This document shows, piece by piece, positions 1-12,587 of a stretch of 64,000 nucleotides of DNA. Within the stretch, counting starts at the first letter, position 1. Every line of letters starts with the position of its first letter. The position numbers and the translations under genes are program-made. This stretch comes from Pohlia nutans. Its lineage: Eukaryota > Streptophyta > Bryopsida > Bryales > Mniaceae. The DNA lies in assembly GCA_022496805.1 (NCBI GenBank), contig CM040085.1, positions 44,111,811-44,175,810 of the forward strand, written 5' to 3'. The notes beneath the pieces were generated by a model. It had not been told where the DNA came from and made no database searches. It saw only the letters and a list, made by a program, of their open reading frames with translations.

Positions 1-3000
1 ATTACAAGGTCCTGCAAATGATGTACCCTACAGACAGCAACAACAACAACAACAACATTGCAATCAATTAGTTTTACCAAGATAAATTTCCCGTTTCTAA
101 AGTCATCCAAGACAAGCTACCCGTAGGTTATGCGTACAAAGCATTAGCAGGTTGGTACTGGAATAATCTAAGGAGAAGATCAACTGCAATGTAATTGTGG
201 TAAGAATAGTGGGATATCAAAAGGATCATATAGTACCTGGTAGTTCCGGGATACAAGGGCTTTAGCATCAGTAAAACGTGAAGGTGGGCTACTTGCTGAA
301 ACCACCAGCTTCTGTAACAGAAAGTGAGAGCATTCAGTTTGAAAGAACTGATAATGTGCACATGGGCAGCTCTAAGAAAAGCACTTGGATTTCACAGGCA
401 TCTGAACCCTGAATCTTTAATTTTCACATTCAGTTACACGAATGAAAAAATGATCAGCAATAAAACCAGCTGCAGTCGAGGTTCACTTTTCAAACTGTGA
501 ATTTCCCCAGATCTGTACAATTCAGATGAAACAGTCCCGTGCAATTGTGCATGATTAATACGATGGTTGAAGATGGTAACAGCTTCTCGAAAACTAGGGA
601 CACGTCAACAATGAAAAATATACCTTGGTGAGAACAGGATTCATCCAGGGATGCTGTCCAGAAGATGTGCCCAGATAGTAGAACACCCCATTGCAGTCTC
701 CGTCGCTAATGTATAGCAACTCCTTGAATGTTGAAAGACGCTGGCTGAACCTGACGGTGCTGCGTGGAAACTTGACTAACCTGCCTTGAGTACGCATGTC
801 CAGTGACTGAAAGATCTCCCTGGAAGAAAAAAAGCACACAAATTTCACATGATATAGATGGTTGATAATCCAGTGGGAAATAGAGCTGAGAAAGAAGTTC
901 GTTGGATTACATTTTTATTTAAAAGGGAAGCGTGATAGCACATGAAATGCTCTTGTACAAGAAAAGTTGATCCAAGGGTTTAGTCAACAAGACAGGCCAT
1001 GGTACGTCCATCCAGTTCAATACACCGTTCATTTCAATTATCGCAAGAGTTTAGTGAACTGCTCTTACCTAAATTAGAAATAAGAGAAAGTGTAATAATT
1101 GGCACAAGAGTTTTGAATATTAACTGTTGTTGAAGAGTGGAGGATGTCAAATCTTGGCATAGGTACTCAATGGCTTCTCCTACCTGACACAGCCAACCGC
1201 ACTGCTAAGTATAGAAAATCACAAATCGGCATCAACTCAGTGGCATCTAGTGCATGCATAAGAATCCCTCAAATATGAATATGAGAAGGCCGTGACTTGA
1301 TACAGCCGTATCTCCCTCAATCATATCAAACCAACACTACACAAAACCACAACGAGAAAAGAGTAATACAAGAATGCACAAATCCAAAAAAGAAACGTCA
1401 GAAAAAGGTCGCTCCAGCCATTCTTCTTTTAGAAGCCATCTTCGACCAAAACTGCCCAAATACAGTCATTATGGTAGCATACATTCAGGTAGGTACTAGA
1501 TAACCGGTCAAGAGCCGAGACGCCTAAGAAGGTTATCGGACATAACCCTCTCGTTCAGACTAAATAAGGGATTATGAATCTAGACCCTCCTCTTTCCCAA
1601 CCACAATGTACCATGTGGCACTGAAAGCGACATGAGAGGGTTATAGCACTCACAAGCTCCTCCATTACTGGGAACAACTTGCAGAGTTCTGAAATTTGGA
1701 GCTGTGGAGAACACCAGTAAAGATATCAGATCCAATAGAAGTAAAGTGAAATATACATACGAGACTGAAATGAGCTTCCAAAATTTGAAACAAAACGAGG
1801 TCGTGTCATTTCCCCTGGAACTGACAGAGAACATGCATGAGAGAAAATTACCAGGAAAAGTTACCAATAAAGTCATCTCCTCAGAGTGGAGGAGTCACTG
1901 GCTCACCATCTGCAAAACTGGGAGGGGCACGAGAGGGAATCGCACATGAGGGAGCAAGAGTTTGACGTCTTCGAGCCGTTCTTGGAATAACGCTGGCCCC
2001 TCCGTCTTTGCTTGTTCATTCGCATCTTCCCAACTGTGGATGCTGTCCTTGTTCGCACCCCACATCATTATTGCGTCCAAGACTTTCTCTTCAGAAATCA
2101 CTGACAAAGCTGGATGCTGATACACCAACATACATACAACCCACTCTTTTAGCTTCCATTACCCTGGAGTAAGCAACTGTTCACAGGAAATTTGTGTGGG
2201 CATCTAATATTATTTCCCTTGATGACGTGCCAAAGTTGTATGAATTCCGGAACCACCCTAACTGAAAAAATGGGATTGAGGCGCAAGACAACTAAATCTT
2301 TGCTACAATCATCCCAGCAGAGGATTCTCGTCATAAGCATTACCATGGTCCTTACAGACAGAAACAGCATGAAATAATCAACAGTCCCTCAAACCATCCT
2401 AAAAACAAGACAGTACAGTGTGCCCTGCTGAGCAATACAACCACCACACTAATGGATATGTGAATCCTATACTCCTACTTCGGAAAGCTAGAAAAACTAA
2501 GGCCCAATCATTTTCAAATGGACTCCCTCTGAGTAAGGTGAATTTTCAAACCTGCAAGATCTGCGATATACAAGAAGCTTCAAGCCCTTGAAAATCTCCA
2601 GCGGGAGGGATGATACAGTAATCAAAGTGGCGGGCACAGCAGTCCTCGCATGCATCTCGTAATGCTTTGCAATTGGGCATGGAGGCAGCCACTTGCAAGA
2701 TAGCGCATGCAGAATCCTAACAGGAAAAAAGAAGAAACAGATCAACCTTAGAAACATTACACCCTTGCATATTTAGGTGACCAGATTAACTAGAAGAAAT
2801 AACCTGCATCATTAACTTTTTTCGTTTGATTTATGTATCATGCTTCGTTACTTCCATTATATGAGAGCATATTTGAAGATGAGTCGATTTAATATGCAGA
2901 GAAAGGAAGCTGTGACACGAGAGATTGTTGGCCCTTGTGCAATGCAATAAGAAAGGAGTTCAATATCACTAGTAGAAAACCCAAACCCCCAGAGGTATTC

Positions 3001-5830
3001 TAGAAAACCTATCTACATTACAATTGGCAGGGTTTACGTTAAAAGCTGACTTAAATGACGTTACAATTGGCAGAGTTTACAGGTAACGAAACTAGATTTT
3101 CTAGAATACTTCTAAGGAGGGAGTTCTCTACAAACACACAAACAGTGACATTGCACGACGTACCTCCGCCAGGCAATCCAGAAGGCGTAAACAGCACTCC
3201 TGCTGTAAAGGCTGAATGGCAAATTGGTCAGCAAGCACTAAAAGAGGAAGTAACAAGGCCCAGTAGTCACTCCTCTCCTCCAGGTCCAAGTGGCCACGAT
3301 ACATGAACCACAGCATGGCCAGGAAGACCTCAGGCTCTGTATCCTTGATGAGAACCTGACCAACACTGCTCTCGCACATCCCATTTGTAAACATCTGTCG
3401 ACACATACACACAAACAGACATCAGATACAGTAGAGGATATTAAAACTGTTAGAGACCTCCTATACTGACCCCTGTTACCAACAGCAACTCATCTTGGTT
3501 GGGCTTCAATTAGCATGTGGTGTAAGAATGACTTGGCTAAGAAATGGGGTTGTCTGTTGTCACTTATAGTGATCTACAGACCTCTCACTTTACAACTGCA
3601 TAAGAAATTCATCCGTAATGATAAAAGTTTGATCTCAACAAATTTGGCTCTTGTACCCAAAGTGATCTCTCTATACATCTCCCAAAAATCACACTCCTAA
3701 GCGTCTCAAATGCCCAACATGGCCATCTGCATCACAGAACTTTGCAACGGTGGCATTTTCTCATTTTACCTCGGTTTTCTGATTGCAATACATCATTTCA
3801 TAGCTCTTGTTCTATGCTACAAGATCAACAGTGTCGATCGTGTCAAGCTGAAGTCATTTTCACACAAACAGATGATTTGCAGCAGGGGTCCAATTTTCCT
3901 ACACTATAGAAAATACACAGTGAACGCTTAGGGGTTAAAATGCTGCAAATGGTATCATCGTCTACGTCATGCCACAACAAGAATCGCAATAATCAAAACC
4001 TTCCAACTTATAGGAGTCACCCAACCTTTGAAAATGGTTCGCTCCAAGCACTCAAAATCAGCCTGTGAGCTCGAGCCACGGTTCCATAATCCTCCACCAA
4101 AAGATCAACATCGCTGAACTCTCCACTGTCCAGATGCTGAACCAGCACTGCAGGATTAACAGGGATGTTAAGAGCGCATGTCGACTGGTCCTGAAACACG
4201 GTCACAGGGCTCTGATACGTCAACTCCAATTTGGTGTCGGTGGTAACTCCGAATTCTGCCTCTTCGGTGACAGCTGCTTTGAGCTGTCGGCATTGCAGGA
4301 CCAGACAATTGAGCCCAAACTTCTCAGATAACTCCTGAAGCCCGCTGAGATCACCCTTGATCACCTATCACATCAGTGAAATCGCAAATCAGTAAAAACA
4401 GACTTTCAGACAAAAATCTTCCTCATGCAGAGGTCACCTATGGTCACATTAAACAAGGTTTCCAGGAATGCTAATAAAGAGAATCTCCCCAATGAAAGAC
4501 TTTAACCCCTAAAGGACCAAAGATTCATGGCTTTAAAATGTCAAATTCAATTGATCATATTGTTAAAAATATAATTTAGATGAGACCAAATTTTATACCA
4601 TCAAAATCAGTGAAGAATATTGCACGTGTTGATCAAAAAGCAAACTAATTTGAACAAAAGGAAGTCCACATAGAACCTGAAAAAAAACATGAGGCCCAAT
4701 TCGGGCTTCTTGGTCCTTTAGGGTTTAACTAACATACAACCAATACATAGACACCAAAATGATAGATGGCAGCCAGAATCCATCGAAAACCACAATTAGC
4801 ACGACCACACAAGATTCACAACTAGAATATATGCCTACGACTACATCAGAAAGCTTCACATCCCCCAGTATCCAACAGATCCACAGGCTTCTGTAGTATC
4901 ACTCTGACCACAGCAAGACAGTACCAGTCTAATTTTTTACTGAAAACTCTGAACCATTAGGGTTTTGCAATTCGTAGTTGAGATGTGGAGAAGAATGATG
5001 AGAACGCACCAGAGTGTGACCGGTGTAAATATACTGAAGAAACGCATGCAGAACGGAGTAGTTGACAGAGGGAAGGCGAACGACATCGCCATCAAAATGC
5101 GCAAAGCCCGTGCACGCGGAAGCCAGCAGCACACGATGCGCGCGCACCACTTTCCTGTTGTGTCCGATCACGAACTGAACATCGGCGAATTCAGAGCTCT
5201 CCAAATACTGCGCCAATCCGCCTCCAATTCCAGGAAGCTCTGGGGAATTCGGCATGTACTTGCCACTCACAGGCGCGGGAGGCAGCACCCTGACATTGCG
5301 GTACCCAACGTGCTTGTCCCAGCTGCTCAACCCCACGTACTTGATCTTGCAATTAGGGTTTGGGTCCGACCACTCGTACACAATGCTCTGCCCCGGCTCG
5401 CCTTTTCCCACTGTGATACGCCCGTCCAGCACGCTGATCCAGTAACGCTCGAACGTTGCAGGTTCTACGATCCCCGCCACGTCCACCACCGTCTTCCCAT
5501 CCACCAAAAACTTCAACCGCCGGTTGCAATGACTGCCCAAGATGATCGTGTAGTTCGCCCCCACGTCGGTCCTGTAATGCTTGCATCCTGCAACGAACGA
5601 AGAATTCAATCGTTCAAAGCTCGTTCAAAACTCGTTCAAAACTAATTGCAGATGCTGATGAGTGGGGATACACACAGACCTGGTTGATCCTTGAGGACGA
5701 CGGTCACGTCGTTGGGCGCGCGGGCTTCAAACGCGACGCAGCCGCGGCCCGGCGTGACGAAGCTCTGGTCGTCGCCCATGAGCCAGGCGCAGTCGAACGG
5801 GGGCACCACCAGGACGGATGAGCCGGCCAT
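1..5830 (-). CDS. BTB/POZ-BACK-F5/8C domain protein (At2g30600-like), 3' end cut by window edge
   Basis: Multi-exon gene read right to left. Predicted exons: 5830-5680, 5587-5010, 4364-4026, 3394-3164, 2716-2552, 2116-1907, 1701-1654, 1183-1167 (least certain), 819-624, 311-237 and 27 to beyond position 1; all phases close. The product so far is about 680 residues. The N-terminus (MAGSSVLVVPPFDCAW, then VGLSSWDKHVGYRN) matches the farnesoic-acid-methyltransferase-like domain of Arabidopsis At2g30600. Next come a first BTB domain (FADVQFVIG...VRAHRVLLAS), a second BTB domain (FSDVDLLVEDYG...ARAHRLILSAWSEPF, MFTNGMCESS), a BACK domain (HPALSVISEEKVLDAIMMWG) and the start of a C-terminal discoidin/F5-8C domain (GDCNGVFYYLGTS, PPSRFTDAKALVSRNYQ, GTSFAGP). 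BTB-BACK proteins often recruit substrates to CUL3 ubiquitin ligases; the role of this subfamily is not established. The ATG was chosen because it opens the conserved N-terminus; an acceptor just upstream suggests a 5'UTR intron. The introns hold TTAA elements and a repeat shared with the LDAH gene. Confidence 0.88.
3440..3690. repeat. Dispersed repeat in BTB-gene intron, paralogous to 20215-20695
   Basis: The stretch from TTAAAACTGTTAGAGACC through CCCCTGTTACCAACAGCAAC to about 3690 is closely similar to sequence in an intron of the LDAH gene. The copy here lacks the Stowaway MITE present in the other copy and so serves as its empty site. The element type is unknown. Confidence 0.7.
3688..3938. 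mobile_element. TTAA-family short element (~245 bp), degraded left end
   Basis: It lies in an intron of the BTB gene. The right end reads CGCTTAGGGGTTAA and the left end is a mutated form (CACTCCTAAGC). Internal sequence (CCCAACATGGCCATCTGCAT) is nearly identical to the copy at 62966-63210, so the two are members of one subfamily. It has no coding capacity. Confidence 0.75.
4502..4728. mobile_element. TTAA-family MITE, 227 bp with ~19-bp inverted ends
   Basis: The left end TTAACCCCTAAAGGACCAA and the right end TTGGTCCTTTAGGGTTTAA are near-perfect inverted repeats ending in TTAA. It lies in a BTB-gene intron and is non-coding. A related but degraded copy starts at 20889. Confidence 0.85.
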
Positions 5831-6264
5831 TTGGGAAACTGCAAAGCCAGAACGCCAGGGGCATCTGGTTGCGAAATCGCCACAACCCAAAACTGAGTTG
5901 AGAAACAGAAACAGAAACAGAAACAGCAATGAAAGAAGGAAGGAAGCAAGGGGAATGTTGGAGGCGGAATGCGCGGGTGATTCTACACAAGCAGGTGTGG
6001 GAATGATGCTTGATATGCTAATTGTGGGGATCTTTTCTTTGTCAGTGTCGATCAGTTTTGTTGCTGTTGTTGGGAATCTGGTGCGTGATGAGTGTTGGCA
6101 TTGATGGATTCCAGACGGAGGATTCAACATTCGCGCTTATCTGCCAGTGAGGTGGAGAGCTCGCCGCATGGCCTGCCGCTGCTACTCTTGCGCCCGGCCT
6201 GTCCTGTTCCCACTGCCAGGTTGGATCCCTGCCGCTTCCCGGAACCTTCCTCTCCATATCCCTG
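5831..6264. promoter_or_regulatory. 5' leader and upstream region of the BTB gene
   Basis: This is the 434 bp between the BTB start codon and the first TTAA element. It is richer in G+C than the flanks, contains a (GTTTCT)n-type simple run on the minus strand near 5905-5930, and has a splice-acceptor-like TTTGCAG just before the ATG. No TATA box could be assigned with confidence. Confidence 0.4.
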
Positions 6265-6462
6265 TTAACCCCTTTCGGAATAGAATTTTTACAGTTTCAG
6301 GGATGTCAGAGTTTGTGACTTCTGTCCCGCTAAAGAGGCGATTTGGAAATGAGACTCAAATCTATTACTTTTGCATGTGATCGTTGGTTTCAAAATCGCT
6401 TTTGGTCTGATTTAGAAAGTGAAATTGAAATCTCAAACTTTGATAGCTCCTCACAGAATTAA
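6265..6462. mobile_element. Partial TTAA-family element
   Basis: It begins with TTAACCCCTTTCGG at 6265. No matching inverted right end is visible before the next element starts at 6459, so it is either truncated or a degraded copy whose right TTAA coincides with that of its neighbour. Confidence 0.45.
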
Positions 6463-7035
6463 CCCCTAAATGGCTAGAGCCCTCTCAAAATTCGGCAGTT
6501 TTGCAAAGATGCATCATAGAATGCAACTAAGAGGGATATTTTGAACTTGATGTATGAATAAAAGTTGTACATTATGAATTTTGGATTCTATCCATACGGT
6601 TAAATCTATGATTGCTATCACTAATATTTTTGTATAAAATTTGAAACTCAAAATTCAAAATTATTTTGTAATTCAATTACGAATAAGATATTGACAATCT
6701 GTGAATGAAATTTGTTGTGATTGGTTGAAATGTAATACTCTAAGTGTAGTGATTTTTGGAGGTTTTTTGGTTGCTTAATTTTATGTGTTGACTTTTTCAA
6801 GAGCACTTTTGTACTAAAATCTTCGAAATTTTGGGTGAATCACTACAACATGAAATGAAACATAAAATTTTCACATATCATCCCCTTTTTAATCGGATCA
6901 CACATGCATGAAGCTAATTTCCCATAAAATCTATAGTAAAAAATCTGCACTGCAAGAAGTTCATGACGGATGAAAAAACATGGATGAAATCTGTACATTG
7001 TCCAAAAAATGAACGCCCATGCAGTTAAGGGTTAA
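6459..7035. mobile_element. TTAA-family element, 577 bp
   Basis: It runs from TTAACCCCTAAATGGC to AGTTAAGGGTTAA and is non-coding. Inverted relatives lie at 40646-41211 and about 47537-48289 (shared AAAAGTTGTACATTATGAAT and ATTACGAATAAGATATTGAC). Its right TTAA is also the left TTAA of the next element. Confidence 0.8.
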
Positions 7036-8248
7036 CCTCTAAAGGACCACGACTATGTTTCTCTCCAAACACTCCATTGAAGCTACCCTAAAAGTACCCC
7101 TTTTCATAAAAACGCAAATAGTTTTTGATTTGACACATCCAACTGTAGGATCTTTCAACCAACTTGAATTTATTAGCACTTACGAATTTTCAAGGATCTC
7201 CAATAGTAAGATTATAAGCTAGACAGTTGGCTGCATCTTTTTTTTTGGAGGGCCCTTTCTAAGGTTGAAATTTTCCGAAAAGGCCCAAAATGCAAAGTTC
7301 AGTCTAATATTTGGTAAAATGGATTTAACAATCATGTGCATGGGGGTATTAGCTTGATGTGTGCAAAAAAACCAGATGTATACATAATTGTATGCAAAAT
7401 TTCAGAAATTATTAGCAGTTTCAATTTTCACCTTTACGTGATTGTATCTTTCAATCTACACATTACCTACGTACACAAATTACCATCCCATCTTCGTTAC
7501 AAAGAGTAGAAGCATCCAAAAATTATCAAAAAAAGGATCAAAATTCATTCCACACTGAATTGACCAAACTTGAAAAATATCCTTAGTTTGTTTGGAGTTA
7601 AGATAGAGGGACCTTATTCCATTCCCCAACCCAATTCCGGTTTTTTCAAACTACCATTTTAGGTCCCTTTCTAGTTCCAAATCCAAATACATTGACCAAT
7701 CATGTTTTTGTTCTTGAGTTATGTTTAGGCACCGCACAAGAGTGGTTGAGAAGAACGGTGATTGGTATCCACTCGATTGTTTGTTTGTATGTTTTTCTTT
7801 TTTCTTTTTTAAATATATGTAATAAATTTTCTCTAATTTCTTTTTGTGAAAGTCAATCATTTCTAACTTCTACATTACTAGAATTTTTTAGATCTATTGC
7901 ATCAAATTTTACAACCAAATTCTCAAAGGATCAAAACCAAGTCGCCATACTTTACTTCATCAAAGTATTGCGTTGGAAAGCTACTGAAAAAGCGATCTAG
8001 ATTCCAAAATTTCGCCTCATTTGAGAGATTGTGGAATCGTTGGTAAGCAATCAAAGTTATGGATTTGAACAAGTTTTGAGGTTGGGGCAGCTGAAGTTCA
8101 ACAGTCCCGCAGTGCTACAGTGCAAGCCAACAGTGCACTGCAGAGCCGTTTTTGCCAAAAAAAAAAAAAAAAAAAAAAAAATCGCCTCCAAAAATTTAGA
8201 TTCCTTCCGGGCTGCCCCGTCCAGGCCCTCTTGACGTTTAAGGGTTAA
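7032..8248. mobile_element. TTAA-family composite element, ~1.2 kb
   Basis: The left end is TTAACCTCTAAAGGACCAC and the right end is GACGTTTAAGGGTTAA. The first ~550 bp resemble the copy at 30355-30912 (CTCTCCAAACACTCC; AGTTTTTGATTTGACACA). The rest, including a poly-A run at 8158-8180, is not shared and may be a second element. No credible gene is present. Confidence 0.6.
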
Positions 8249-10762
8249 GAAACTGTTGATCAGCAATGAAATAACAACAACCAATCAAAATAATAATAAT
8301 AATAATAATTAAAATAAAATAAAATCACAGTCTCACGTGGCTATGTCTAAGTAAGACTACATTTTTTAATTGATTTAAAAATATATATATATATATTATT
8401 AATATTTTAGCCAATTGACTTCAGCTGATCCAAAATAGGGGCCTTATTGAGGCCCCATATCTCCCCTAATGAAAGATAAAATAAAGGAGGAAGTGAGGGC
8501 GAACTTCAAAAGACCATTAGAAAAGAGTACATTAGAATTTCACCTTGAGTTTCAATATCAATAATATTGAACACTCCGATAGAACACTCTGATAGAATTA
8601 AGCCATGAAAATTTTAAGACAACCCTTGGAGGAAAAAACTAGTCTATTATACACCCGCAAAGGTACAAACTCGGAACCTCGAGTGTGCAACCACCCAACG
8701 TTTGCGCAACCCATCCATCAAATGTAGTAAGGTAATCTACCAACTCATAGTTGAGTTCATAGTTGTTGGACTGTTACGAAAATAATTATATTTAATATAA
8801 AACAACTATTGAAAACATTTATGCTTTTACTAATAGTTTTATAAGTACCCTCAATCTTAAGAAAAATATTAAAAGAGGGTTGCAAGAAATTCTAAAAATT
8901 CCATGAATTAATGGAAAGTGATGTAGAAATTCAAATAACTATACTAATTTATTATATTAGTGTATAGAATTGATTTATTAAAGTCACACTACTATATGTG
9001 GCATTGAGATTGAGACATGTTATCAAAATTGAATTTTTATATCAACTTAAAACAATCATCACAAAACAATTCCAAAATGGCATCTATTATTTTTGGTAAA
9101 CTAAACAAAATTTAATTATTTTTGTTATGAATATTTATATTTCACAAATCATACAACCCTATAACCTCATAAGCTTTAGCCTTGTGCATAAAATCTTATA
9201 AGATCACTATGGTAGGATATAAATATAAAAAGTCTACAAATTATAGATAATAATTATTTTGAATAGCATTTATAATATCAAATAGATCAAATTTTTAATT
9301 TATCATTTCATATAAATTATAAAGAGTTTGAAATGAGATATCCAATCCAAAAAAATATTTAAAATTTGTTAATTTCTAAAAAATATATGATTAATTGTGT
9401 CAATTAATATGTATATATTTTTAAGTTTTTTAATTTTGCACACAAAAATAAAAAATGATTGATATTATATGATAAAATTGTAATTAAACAACCATGATTA
9501 TATAATAATTCCAAAACAATGTACAATGAAAAAATTATGATAATCAATGTACTAATTAGAATCAATACTATTATTTCAAAAACCGCACAAATACACTTCA
9601 AAGTTGCCAAACCCACGATTACATTAAAAAAGCAACTTTTATAATCCTACAAGAATGATCGACTCCCTTAATTTAAAATGGACCTCCATAACCTATTATT
9701 CCCCTTAGTGATCGACTTCCTAAAGAATTTGTTACTCAAAACTATACTAGAAGCTAAGTAATCAACCTCCAAAAGATGAAAAATACCGTACCTTCATAGC
9801 AACTTTGTCCCTCATTGAACGAATAATTAAATAGTTTCATAAAAACAATTCGTCTTCCCAAAAAATAATTTATACCTTTTCGATTTTTTCCAAAAATAAA
9901 TAATAGTGCTTTTGTCATTCATTCAGAGGGTTCAAACTTCATGCACTGTATTTGGCTTTTTTTAAATACATTTGATCTGCTTCATTGATAGCATGGGCAG
10001 AAGCACCAATTCAAGATCATTGAATATTGAGTTTGTTTTTTTAAGGGGACCATGCTTTAACTAGATATACTATTTTGTTTAGTTTTGTTTTATGCATGTG
10101 CAGTAATATCTATTTATTTTGTCTTTCTTTTAATTGAATTTTTTCATATTTTGTTAAACTTACAACTAAATTTCCAAAATAATTCATTATTTTTTTTTTC
10201 AATTAATTAAATGTGAAGCTGCTATAAAGGTACGGTAAGCATAAAAGTTAAAATGCAAAAAGGTTAGGACCGGCCAAGCCTCTTACAAGGACGAGTGTGC
10301 AAGTAATTGCATTGCTATGACCAGACATCCTCTGCGTAAAAGGACTCCCGTACAAAAATGACCCACCATCAAACCCATTAGACAACCTCACAATTCAATT
10401 TATTGAATTTACATATTGTAACGACAGGTTCCCACAAGAAACAATTGAAAATAAAAACCAGAAATACCAACCACTTATTAATAACATCATTAATTTAGGG
10501 TGGAAAGTTGATCCACTCATAGTCATCATAGCAGGACCTAGAGGTACAACGCATGCTCCCTCAATGAAACTCCTCGAAACAAAATTTAAACTACCAGAAA
10601 CCACCATTAAGCACACATTCAAAGAGATAAATACCATTGCTATACGACATGCCGGATCAATTATTCTACATAAAAGGAAAATAGAAAATAACCAACCATT
10701 ACCAATAGATTACTGAATAAAACAAAACTAACAAGAAAAAGAGGGTAATGGTGAAGACCACT
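8249..10762. other. AT-rich intergenic DNA, no gene recognised
   Basis: It contains an (AAT)n run near 8287-8310, a (TA)n run near 8385-8396 and a GC-richer patch at 8650-8730. No splice-consistent coding exon, RNA gene or clear transposon ends were seen. Confidence 0.6.
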
Positions 10763-10995
10763 ACTTATTTCTTTTTGTATTTTTTGACTAGCTCAAAGTA
10801 TACAATTGTCTCAGGTAGATGGGACGGGGCCGGTTAGTTGGTAGAAACTTTCCTGCCTATGATGAATTCACTAGCAGCAGCAAGTCATGTATATCACAAT
10901 AACGCTCAGACAGACTCAACGGGAATCGAACCCGGACCGTATAATTGTAACACAAATGTCCCTCTCCAACCAACCTTGGAACCATGACTTAGCGA
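10763..10995 (-). mobile_element. tRNA-derived SINE
   Basis: Read on the minus strand, an A-box-like segment (CCAAGGTTGGTTGGAG) is followed by a perfect B-box-like GGGTTCGATTCCCG, then a ~150-bp tRNA-unrelated body and an A-rich tail (CAAAAAATACAAAAAGAAAT). This is the usual SINE layout. It is not a functional tRNA because the acceptor and anticodon stems do not form. Confidence 0.6.
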
Positions 10996-11239
10996 CCACC
11001 AACAAAACAAACACCAATTTATACCCACACGGGATCTAACTAATCAATATTACTAGTGTTACTAGTACTTATCTTTGGTCACTAAAGTGTCTATTCTCGA
11101 AAAGGGAAAGTAGTCTTGCACCAATGACCCTTTGTCCGGTGGGCACTAGCTCATTGTTAAAACGAACAGACATTTTATTCACGCCGGCCTCGAAAGAGGA
11201 CCGGAGTTCATATCTATCTATCCACCTGCATTGCTATGA

Positions 11240-11321
11240 GTTTACTGAAGTGAGGGGTTTTAAAATGTAGATATTAAATGGTTTACTGAAGTGAGGGGTT
11301 TTAAAATGTAGATATTAAATG
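11240..11321. repeat. 41-bp perfect tandem duplication
   Basis: The 41-bp unit starting GTTTACTGAAGTGAGGGG occurs twice back to back (11240-11280 and 11281-11321) without a mismatch, so it is probably recent. A diverged partial third copy (TAGAAGTATGAGGTTTTT) follows. Confidence 0.9.
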
Positions 11322-12587
11322 GTTTTTTTGCATTGCATTGTTATGAGTCTATAGAAGTATGAGGTTTTTTAAATGTAGGTTTGCAATGTAATTATGATTG
11401 GAGGTCATCATGTCTATAGCAACCGCCTAGCTTCAATCTTGTGAGAATACTAAACTCAATGTCAAACATAAGATTTATCAAATCATAAATCATAACTAAG
11501 ATTATAATATCTTATATTAATCATATAACTCTCTTACAAGATGTGATGATTTGTAACATTTAATGATATATATGTCATGTGTACTTTACATCATTATAAA
11601 GTTAAAGTGTTATGGCATATTGCTTCAACAACCAAATCTTACTATGTTTATATTGGAAGTTGTTTGCTTTAAAAGTGAGCATATTTAAATGTAATATGAG
11701 TATGAGCTTTCTAAAAGGCTCTATTCTCGAATATCTATACTACATAAAGTATTTTTTATTTTTTACTCTTGAATACCCAATAATGAACGTTTTATTATAA
11801 TTTTCATTCAACACCTCGAGATCTGTGTCATCTTCGACAATCACATTGTGAATATCCATCTATATTTTTAGCAAGTTTAAGCACAAAAAAAGACTAGCCT
11901 ATAACCGTGCTCATTGAGACTTTAGTAATTGAAGACTTATGACTTTTAAAAATAGTCAACTAAAATCATTCAACAACAAAATGAAATGTCATCCAAAAGC
12001 TGGTTTCGACTTAATAGATCCCTTATACACTATTACCATATGTTATCCCTTATACTTACCATATGTAGAAGGCAAAGTCGACATTAAAAATTTATAAAAA
12101 TAAATACCTAGATTTTTCAATTTATTTAGTATGTTAAAAAGAGAATCTTGAAAAATATTTACAAACATTCCATCTACCCAATTATATTCTTAAAAAATAA
12201 ATAAAATATGTGATCCTACTCTCTACCTATGGTATTCAAATAATACAATTTCGCGTATAGAATAATAATTCTAGTGATGACCGCAGGTTGGAGCTGGTTT
12301 AAAAAAATAGTATTGACAACTATAGGTTTCACTTGTGGCTTTTCAACGACTGTAGGGTTTGTAAGTGAGCTGGCAAGCCGCGGGTCGACAATTGACAATT
12401 CTAAAGCAAAGTTTTCTATAATGTAATCTAGCTTTTCACAATCTTAAATGGTCTTTCCATGATTGTTCCATTCCGCTCTCAAAAACCATTACGTGAAGTA
12501 ATTTAGCTTCTCACGTCTTATTCAATTTCATGGCCTTTTGCTTTGTCACTGGTGGTGCAAAGAAAAGCAGAGCCCTAGTACATAATA
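11322..12587. other. AT-rich intergenic DNA, nothing recognised
   Basis: Only short open frames without recognisable domains or codon bias occur here, and no element termini were identified. Confidence 0.55.

Noticed and set aside
4965..5645. 226-codon plus-strand frame opposite the BTB exon
   Set aside because: The minus-strand frame matches a known domain; the plus one has none.
10900..10990. Possible tRNA gene because of a perfect B box
   Set aside because: No cloverleaf can be formed; the A-rich tail and long body fit a SINE.
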